From Chitinophaga pinensis (GTDB lineage: Bacteria > Bacteroidota > Bacteroidia > Chitinophagales > Chitinophagaceae), in NCBI GenBank assembly GCA_943324055.2, contig CALPKD020000019.1:1-10476 (forward strand): 10,476 nt of DNA, in the 5' to 3' direction. Positions 5,625 to 10,476 of the stretch are shown here, piece after piece; position 1 is the first letter of the stretch; every line of letters begins with the position of its first letter. The notes beneath the pieces were generated by a model that worked only from the letters and a program-made list of their open reading frames with translations, made no database searches and was not told the DNA's origin. Position numbers and translations under genes: made by a program.

Positions 5625-6806
5625 TTACTGTGCTGACTTTCTGGTAAAAGATTTGTTCATGAATTTCAATAGTCTTACTTCCTTTTCAGCTAGGAAACGC
5701 CACTTGCCTCTATCTACATTTTTCTTTGTAAGATTTGCAAACATCACGCGGTCCAAATGTCTAACATCATATCCTAAGTGTTCAAATATTCTTCTTACAA
5801 TTCTATTCCTTCCACTATGAATTTCAATGCCCACTATATTTTTAGAAGTATTAGACAAATAACTTACTGCATCTGCAGCAATAAAGCCATCCTCTAATTC
5901 CATGCCCGCAGCAATTGCTTCTAAATCTGCTTTGGTTACAGGTTTGTCTAAGGTTACTTCGTATATTTTTTTAATCTCGTAGGAAGGATGGGTTAACTTT
6001 TGTGCAAGGTCACCATCATTGGTTAAAATCAAAACACCCGTTGTGTTTCTGTCTAATCGACCCACAGGAAACATTCTTTGAGTGGTCGCATTTTTAATAA
6101 TATCCATAACCGTTTTGCGTCCTTCTGGGTCACTTGCAGTACAGATATAGTCTTTAGGCTTATTCAATAATATATAAACAGGGGTTACTTGTAATTGTAA
6201 AACCTTTCCCTTTAATCGAACCACGTCCTTGTATTGAACTTTATATCCTGGTTCTAAAATAGTATCACCATTCACTGTTACATGACCCGCCTTTACTAAT
6301 TCAGCTGCTTCTCTACGTCCAGATATACCTGAATGCGCAATAAATTTATTCAAAGGCATTTGATCATGTGGGGCCTCTGTATTTGCAGTTACTTTACCAA
6401 TACTCGCTGTTCTTTTAACATCAGCGCGATCCATTGATTCTGGAGTCCTCACTTTTTTACCTGCAATAGTTCTAGGGCCAGCTGTTCTTTTGTCAGCTCC
6501 ATATTTTGCAGCTTTTTCGGCTTGCTCTGTTGCTTTTGATGGGTATTCCTTTGCTCTTAATGGCATTAAATAAGTTGGAGGGGCACTCACTGTTTCTTTT
6601 TTTGAAAAACTACCTCTTTTGTTATTGCCTACTGGTTCAACGATGATGCCTCTTTCTTTATCTTTTTTTCTTTGGCGTGCAGCTTCTCCAGCAGCCCTTG
6701 ATTCTACTTTCGCTTTTTTCTTCTCCTGGCGATATTCTTCTTTAACAGCACTCCCTTTTTTCTTATTGGAGAACTTGTCAAAATTATCAGATCTTTTATT
6801 ATTCAT
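5625..6806 (-). CDS. rluB: RluB/RsuA-family pseudouridine synthase with long basic N-terminal extension
   Basis: Members make a single pseudouridine in rRNA; RluB acts on the 23S peptidyl-transferase region and RsuA on 16S. An S4 domain lies at about 150-197 (MPLNKFIAHSGISGRREAAELV, then GHVTVNGD). The catalytic domain spans about 208-375 and includes VYILLNKPKDY and the motif GRLDRNTTGVLILTNDG (249-265), with Asp252 as the nucleophile. SGRNRIVRRIFEHLGYDV lies at 331-348. Residues 1-149 are an extension absent from E. coli RsuA. It is low in complexity, with 23 Lys/Arg in the first 70 positions, and probably disordered. Start ATG 6806 is 15 bases after rlmN, and the next gene follows 14 bases downstream. 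RluB is more likely than RsuA from the operon context and S4-containing layout, but this is not proven. Confidence 0.9.
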   Translation of the reverse strand: MNNKRSDNFDKFSNKKKGSAVKEEYRQEKKKAKVESRAAGEAARQRKKDKERGIIVEPVGNNKRGSFSKKETVSAPPTYLMPLRAKEYPSKATEQAEKAAKYGADKRTAGPRTIAGKKVRTPESMDRADVKRTASIGKVTANTEAPHDQMPLNKFIAHSGISGRREAAELVKAGHVTVNGDTILEPGYKVQYKDVVRLKGKVLQLQVTPVYILLNKPKDYICTASDPEGRKTVMDIIKNATTQRMFPVGRLDRNTTGVLILTNDGDLAQKLTHPSYEIKKIYEVTLDKPVTKADLEAIAAGMELEDGFIAADAVSYLSNTSKNIVGIEIHSGRNRIVRRIFEHLGYDVRHLDRVMFANLTKKNVDRGKWRFLAEKEVRLLKFMNKSFTRKSAQ

Positions 6807-6821
6807 TTCGATGCTTAATTA

Positions 6822-7868
6822 TTAATTGCCTTTATTTGCTAACTGTCCACAAGCCGCATCTATATCTTTTCCACGACTTCGGCGTACTCTTACGTTGACT
6901 CTGTTTTTTTGTAATATTTCAACAAATTTTTCAAATCCATCTTCGTCAGGCTTGTCAAAACCAAAATTATCAACTGAGTTATATTCAATCACATTAATCA
7001 AATCCGCTGGGACTTGTCTGTATATCTTTGTTAATTCCTCTGCATCTTTTTCGGAGTCATTAAAGTCTCTGAACAAGATATACTCAAAGGATATTTCAGT
7101 ACCCGTCTTTTTGTAAAAATAATTCAACGCTTCAATAAGTGACTTGATATTATTGCTTTCATTGATTGGCATAATTTCATTTCGCTTTTTATCGTTCGGT
7201 GCGTGTAATGAAATAGCTAACTTAAATTTAACGTTGTCGTCCCCAAGTTGTCTGATTTGTTTAACCAATCCAGCCGTAGACACAGTGATTCGTTTTGCAC
7301 TCATTCCTAAACCATCCGGCGAGGTAATTCGCTCAATCGCCTTTAGTACATTATGGTAGTTCATTAACGGTTCACCCATTCCCATAAATACAATATTGCT
7401 TAAGTGCTTGTCATAAGTACTCTCACTTTGTTGTAATATGTACACTACTTGGTCGTAAATCTCATCAAAGGTTAAGTTTCTCTTACGCTCCATGGTGCCA
7501 GTCGCACAAAATTTACAGCTTAAGCTACATCCAATTTGAGAGGAAACACAAGCAGTTTTGCGTAAAGTAGTTGGAATTAATACCCCTTCTACCATATGGT
7601 CATCATAGGTCTGGAAACGTGTTTTTAAGGTACCATCTTCACTTAACTGGGTGGTATTTATTTTTAAGGCAGGAAACAAGAAGGTTTCTTCAAGTTGTTT
7701 GCGTAATTCTTTGCTCAAATTTGTCATTTCGTCAAAGCTATGCGCATGTTTTTGCCATAACCATTCAACAATCTGCTTTACACGAAAGGGTTTTTCCCCT
7801 AGTTTGCCTATAAAGCGCTCAATTTCAGCGACTTCTACGTGTCTTATATTAGGTCTAGTCTTCTCCAT
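6822..7868 (-). CDS. rlmN: Dual-specificity rRNA/tRNA adenine-C2 methyltransferase RlmN (radical SAM)
   Basis: RlmN methylates C2 of A2503 in 23S rRNA and A37 of some tRNAs. From ATG 7868 the protein has 348 residues. The N-terminal helical domain covers about 10-65 (EKPFRVKQIVEWLW). The radical SAM motif CSLSCKFC places the cluster ligands at Cys114, Cys118 and Cys121. Cys107 (KTACVSS) and Cys340 (DAACGQL) match the two catalytic cysteines of E. coli RlmN, Cys118 and Cys355. GMGEPLMNY (163-171) and SLHAPNDKKRNEIMPIN (220-236) are further family motifs. The frame extends to 7901, but the -7 promoter element (7873-7880) lies inside that extension, so ATG 7868 is preferred. It heads an operon with two pseudouridine synthases. 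Cfr is excluded by the RlmN-type N-terminus and by context, though not formally. Confidence 0.96.
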   Translation of the reverse strand: MEKTRPNIRHVEVAEIERFIGKLGEKPFRVKQIVEWLWQKHAHSFDEMTNLSKELRKQLEETFLFPALKINTTQLSEDGTLKTRFQTYDDHMVEGVLIPTTLRKTACVSSQIGCSLSCKFCATGTMERKRNLTFDEIYDQVVYILQQSESTYDKHLSNIVFMGMGEPLMNYHNVLKAIERITSPDGLGMSAKRITVSTAGLVKQIRQLGDDNVKFKLAISLHAPNDKKRNEIMPINESNNIKSLIEALNYFYKKTGTEISFEYILFRDFNDSEKDAEELTKIYRQVPADLINVIEYNSVDNFGFDKPDEDGFEKFVEILQKNRVNVRVRRSRGKDIDAACGQLANKGN

Positions 7869-7872
7869 AATG

Positions 7873-7880
7873 CAAAGATA
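7873..7880 (-). promoter_or_regulatory. rlmN operon -7 promoter element TATCTTTG, close to the start codon
   Basis: Read on the minus strand, TATCTTTG (7880-7873) is an exact TAnnTTTG match. Four bases separate it from the rlmN ATG at 7868. The transcript should begin near the A of the ATG, so the mRNA is probably leaderless. No clear -33 TTTG is present 19-21 bases upstream. Confidence 0.6.
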
Positions 7881-7910
7881 CTTGATCGGATTTGGATACA
7901 TTTATTTCTT

Positions 7911-7941
7911 TTTGTGAACCAGTTAAATGTTTCTATATTCA
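7911..7941 (+). promoter_or_regulatory. Candidate promoter of the secreted small protein
   Basis: TTTG (7911-7914) is followed after 19 bases by TATATTCA (7934-7941). The -33 element and spacing are ideal; the -7 element has two mismatches to TAnnTTTG. The predicted start is near 7947, about 17 bases before the ATG at 7964. It is divergent from the rlmN promoter within a 95-base spacer. Confidence 0.4.
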
Positions 7942-7963
7942 ATCCGTTTTAAAATCAAAACAT

Positions 7964-8350
7964 ATGAAAAAAATTGTTCTTTTGGCTTTAGTTAGTATTG
8001 GCGTAATTGCGAGCGTAAACGCTCAAACAAGTCCATTAAAGGACTATATCGGGAAATATACCTTCGCTGTAGAGAGTCCAGTAGCCGAAATCGACTTGAC
8101 AGCGCAAGATAGCGTCCTTGTTGGAAGTTCTTCGTTGGGTACTTTTCAATTAGAAAAAAGGGGCATGGATACGTTTTACCTTGCGGCATATGATGCCAAT
8201 GTAATTTTCAGACGTGCTGCCGATAAGTCAATTGAATCGGTTTCCATTTTTGCAATGGGTATGGAATTAATCGGTAAAAAGATGACTGCTACATTTGCAA
8301 TCAAAGAGGATGATTTTTACAGTAAAATTTGGGCGGACAAAGTTAAATAG
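7964..8350 (+). CDS. Small secreted protein, DUF3471-like
   Basis: This is a 128-residue precursor. Residues 1-20 are a Sec signal peptide (Lys-Lys, a hydrophobic core VLLALVSIGVIA, then SVNA before Gln21), so the mature protein of about 108 residues is periplasmic or secreted. The mature part begins LKDYIGKYTF and continues with VAEIDLTAQDSVLV, TFQLEKRGMDTFYLAAYDANVIFRRA and ESVSI. This series of short strands resembles DUF3471, the lipocalin-like domain often found behind beta-lactamase-type enzymes, where it measures 'YxGxY' then ligand-facing strands. No catalytic residues are recognisable. The start at ATG 7964 is set by the signal peptide, although the frame is open from 7892. It is divergent from rlmN and converges on hisS with 17 bases between stops. 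Function is unknown; the DUF3471 match is by eye. Confidence 0.8.
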   Translation: MKKIVLLALVSIGVIASVNAQTSPLKDYIGKYTFAVESPVAEIDLTAQDSVLVGSSSLGTFQLEKRGMDTFYLAAYDANVIFRRAADKSIESVSIFAMGMELIGKKMTATFAIKEDDFYSKIWADKVK

Positions 8351-8367
8351 TAGTTGGATTTTTTTTT

Positions 8368-9735
8368 TTAAAATTCGAAATCCGCAATTTTAGAAAAAGG
8401 TACAACGGTTTGTTTGCTTATTAAAAGCTGCTTAATAGTGCATTCTTTTTTTGCAAGTTCGTCTGTTCCAATAATGATTATATTAGGGATTCCCTTTTTT
8501 TCGGCATACTTGAATTGCTTGTCAAATTTACTTTTCTCTGGGTAAATTTCACAAGCAATTTTTTTGTCCCTCAATACCATCATTTGTTGATATGCTACAA
8601 TCGCTTCTGCTTCTCCTAAATTAAAAAATAATACTTGAGTTGTTTGTTCTATTGATGCTGGGAACAATTGTTTTTCTTCTAATACGTCATAGATACGATC
8701 CACGCCAAAGCTAATGCCAACGCCAGGTATATTAGGCACACCAAATAAACTTGTTAAATCATTATAGCGCCCGCCTCCACCAATACTTCCCATCTGTGCA
8801 TCTGCTGCTTTTACTTCAAATATTAATCCGGTGTAATAATTCAATCCTCTTGCTAAAGTAAAATCAGCTACCAATTGCTTATCCATTCCTGTGTGCTGAT
8901 GGTAAGTCAATACATAGTTCAATTCTTCGATTCCCTTTTGTCCGTTTTCATTGTCTCCTAATAAGTTTGCAAGTTGTTTTATTTTTTCTGCATTCGTCCC
9001 CTCAATATTTAAATATTGTTGGACTAAATCTTGCTGTGTATTGGTGAATCCTTTTCCTTGTAGCTCCTCTTTAACTTTGTCCCAGCCAATTTTATCTAAT
9101 TTATCAATTGCAATAGTTAAATCAATTAATTTTTCTTCACCACCACAAACTTGGGCAAGCCCCAATAAAATTTTTCTGTTATTTATTTTTATTTCTACGG
9201 GAAGTTTTAAATGTGCAAATGCAGTTACATAAATTGCAAGCAAATCCACTTCATTTAATAAGCTATCACTTCCTACAATATCAGCGTCGCATTGATAAAA
9301 TTCACGGTACCTTCCTTTTTGAGGACGGTCTGCACGCCAAACTGGTTGTATTTGATAGCGTTTGTAGGGAAACGTAAGGCTACCATGATTCATTGCTACA
9401 TATCTAGCAAAAGGAATCGTCAAATCATAGCGTAAAGCACGTTCCGAAATAACAGTGCTGTTTTTTCCAGATAGCACTTTCTCGATTCCTTCGTCAATTT
9501 GAGCTCTTTTTTGAGGGTTATCAAGGCCGTTATTTAGTATTTTAAATATTAATTTATCTCCTTCTTCACCATACTTTCCCATTAATGTTTCAAGGTTTTC
9601 CATTGCAGGTGTTTCTAGTGGAGTGAAGCCATAGGCTTGGAATACATCCTTTATTGTTTGGAAAATATAATGACGCTTTTGAACCGTAGCTGCATTAAAA
9701 TCTCTAGTGCCTTGTGGTAGAGAAGGTTTGCTCAT
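8368..9735 (-). CDS. hisS: Histidyl-tRNA synthetase
   Basis: It charges tRNA-His with histidine in the cytosol. The 455-residue class II synthetase starts SLPQGTRDF (5-13), typical of HisRS. Motif 1 lies around 34-46 (AYGFTPLETPAME). Motif 2 is at about 122-152 (FPYKRYQIQPVWRADRPQKGRYREFYQCD). The histidine-binding signature LARGLNYYTG is at 294-303. GSIGGGGRYNDL (316-327) and motif 3 GVGISFGVDR (338-347) follow. The anticodon-binding domain covers about 365-450. The insert near 61-100 (LIFKILNNGLDNPQK and so on) and the length, longer than the E. coli 424 residues, suggest the eukaryote-like HisRS branch common in Bacteroidota; this is from memory. It appears monocistronic, with a possible -7 element just upstream, and its stop lies in a T-run facing the DUF3471-like gene. 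Confidence 0.97.
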   Translation of the reverse strand: MSKPSLPQGTRDFNAATVQKRHYIFQTIKDVFQAYGFTPLETPAMENLETLMGKYGEEGDKLIFKILNNGLDNPQKRAQIDEGIEKVLSGKNSTVISERALRYDLTIPFARYVAMNHGSLTFPYKRYQIQPVWRADRPQKGRYREFYQCDADIVGSDSLLNEVDLLAIYVTAFAHLKLPVEIKINNRKILLGLAQVCGGEEKLIDLTIAIDKLDKIGWDKVKEELQGKGFTNTQQDLVQQYLNIEGTNAEKIKQLANLLGDNENGQKGIEELNYVLTYHQHTGMDKQLVADFTLARGLNYYTGLIFEVKAADAQMGSIGGGGRYNDLTSLFGVPNIPGVGISFGVDRIYDVLEEKQLFPASIEQTTQVLFFNLGEAEAIVAYQQMMVLRDKKIACEIYPEKSKFDKQFKYAEKKGIPNIIIIGTDELAKKECTIKQLLISKQTVVPFSKIADFEF

Positions 9736-9752
9736 GCTTTGTATTTAGGTTG

Positions 9753-9760
9753 TAAAGATA
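9753..9760 (-). promoter_or_regulatory. Probable hisS -7 element TATCTTTA
   Basis: On the minus strand, TATCTTTA (9760-9753) differs from TAnnTTTG only at the last base. It lies 17 bases before the hisS ATG at 9735, predicting a leader of about 13 bases. No TTTG is seen at the -33 position. No T-box or attenuator fits in the 81-base spacer. Confidence 0.4.
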
Positions 9761-9816
9761 AATTTTTAAATTCATCCTATATAATTGTTTAAATTGGGCC
9801 CTTAAACCTAGTGAAA

Positions 9817-10056
9817 ATGGAAGAATTTATGAACGAAAGACAAAAGTCGGAAAAAGGGTACCGACTTTTTAAAAGTATTAAGGATATCACAATGGCTGCG
9901 CTCATATTGGGAAGTGGCATTCTAATGCTTGGCGCCAAATGGTTTAACTATGATCGCGTTTTGAATATCGACACTGAATTTAGAATGATTTTTGGATTTA
10001 TGTGTATTGCTTATGGTGGCTTTAGATTATATAGAGGAATCAAACAAACAGACTAG
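9817..10056 (+). CDS. Small two-helix membrane protein
   Basis: I do not recognise this 79-residue protein by name. A charged N-terminus (MEEFMNERQKSEKGYRLFKS) is followed by TM1 at about 24-45 (DITMAALILGSGILMLGAKWF). A short loop comes next (NYDRVLNIDTE), then TM2 at about 56-73 (MIFGFMCIAYGGFRLY), ending in a basic tail RGIKQTD. An upstream in-frame GTG at 9811 and a later ATG at 9829 are alternative starts; ATG 9817 is the most natural. Candidate -7 elements TATAATTG (9780-9787) and TAAATTGG (9790-9797) are imperfect. The PstS-like lipoprotein gene follows after 33 bases, so they are probably cotranscribed. From memory, small proteins ending in a similar 'FG...YG.FR.YRG' helix sit beside ExbD/TonB and PstS-like genes in Bacteroidota; that link is unverified. 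Confidence 0.8.
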   Translation: MEEFMNERQKSEKGYRLFKSIKDITMAALILGSGILMLGAKWFNYDRVLNIDTEFRMIFGFMCIAYGGFRLYRGIKQTD

Positions 10057-10089
10057 TTGATTTACAATTTTCACAATAAATCTTTCACT

Positions 10090-10476
10090 ATGCGACACTT
10101 CATATTAGGTATTATTTTATGCTCCTTTTTAGGCGCCTGTAATGAAAAAAAAGGAAACATAAATCAAGATACAATTTCTGAAGGAACGATTCATATTTCG
10201 GTAGAGGAAAGCTTTAAACCCTTTATAGAGGAGGAGTTGAAGGTATTTGCTTCAAGTTACCCGAACGCACATATTATCCCTCATTATAAATCTGAAATTG
10301 ATTGCTTCAAGGACTTAGCAGAGGACAGTACTAGAATGATTATTGTCACTAGAGGCTTGGATAAAAGAGAAGAAGCCGCCTTTAAAAAACAACTTGATTT
10401 TACGCCTACTTTTGGCATACTTGCCTACAACGCAATCGCGATATTAGTGAATGTGAATGCAAAAGATTCTTTATTC
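10090..10476 (+). CDS. PstS-like substrate-binding lipoprotein (5' part; runs off the window)
   Basis: The 129 visible codons start with a lipoprotein signal: MRHFILGIILCSFLGAC, with lipobox LGAC and Cys17 as the lipidated residue. The mature part has a short polar linker, then GTIHISVEESFKPFIEEELKVF (about 33-54), the start of a type II periplasmic-binding fold. STRMIIVTRGLDKREEAAF (about 78-96) and LAYNAIAILVN (about 111-121) follow. The last matches the PstS 'vA.daiavvvn' strand, so the family is the PstS-like phosphate-binding group (PBP_like). Whether phosphate is the ligand is open, since no pstCAB genes are seen. It follows the two-helix membrane protein by 33 bases. The gene is incomplete at the right edge, but nothing suggests it is broken. 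Confidence 0.85.
   Translation, partial: MRHFILGIILCSFLGACNEKKGNINQDTISEGTIHISVEESFKPFIEEELKVFASSYPNAHIIPHYKSEIDCFKDLAEDSTRMIIVTRGLDKREEAAFKKQLDFTPTFGILAYNAIAILVNVNAKDSLF

Noticed and set aside
9788..9806. Near-palindrome around GGGCCC upstream of the two-helix protein gene
   Set aside because: The arms TTTAA and TTAAA pair only with a three-base bulge, so it is not a convincing operator.
1..10476. Mobile element, CRISPR array, toxin-antitoxin or phage-defence system
   Set aside because: No transposase, integrase, regular spaced repeats or paired small toxin genes were found. All sizeable genes are housekeeping or envelope families.

Overview
The window looks like a core-genome segment of a low-GC member of the Bacteroidota, most likely order Chitinophagales (Chitinophagaceae-like; the family assignment is a guess). 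The evidence is as follows. Several genes are preceded by the Bacteroidota -7 promoter element TAnnTTTG, a few with a TTTG -33 element 19 bases upstream. Shine-Dalgarno sequences are absent. S16 has a long Ala/Glu tail and RluB a long basic N-terminal extension, both common in this phylum. The last gene encodes a PstS-like lipoprotein of a kind I associate with Bacteroidota. No mobile element, CRISPR array, tRNA or rRNA gene was seen, and no gene-free stretch exceeds 300 bases.

Layout. Bases 1-1275 (minus strand) hold a START-like domain protein followed 11 bases later by an LptF/LptG-type LPS-export permease that starts at TTG and runs off the left edge. A 273-base divergent spacer follows. 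Bases 1549-4163 (plus strand) hold ffh, rpsP and rimM, the classical SRP/ribosome-maturation cluster without trmD or rplS. The rpsP-rimM junction carries a strong intrinsic terminator whose U-tract overlaps the -33 element of an apparently leaderless rimM promoter. Next is a 1-Cys peroxiredoxin (4265-4900) with a perfect 7-1-7 palindrome in its promoter region.

Bases 4903-7868 (minus strand) form a compact apparent operon of three 23S rRNA modification enzymes: rlmN, an RluB/RsuA-type pseudouridine synthase, and an RluA-type pseudouridine synthase. Its promoter lies almost on the rlmN start codon. Divergent from it is a small secreted protein resembling DUF3471 (7964-8350), which converges on hisS (8368-9735, minus). 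The right end (plus) has a small two-helix membrane protein and the start of a PstS-like substrate-binding lipoprotein, possibly the end of an ExbB/ExbD/TonB-type locus.

Functionally the window is dominated by translation: SRP targeting, 30S protein S16 and its maturation factor RimM, 23S rRNA modification, and histidyl-tRNA synthesis. Cell-envelope functions (LPS export, the lipoprotein) sit at both ends. I found no new defence or mobile system. The observations most worth checking are regulatory: the terminator/promoter overlap, two probable leaderless starts, and the palindrome before the peroxiredoxin.
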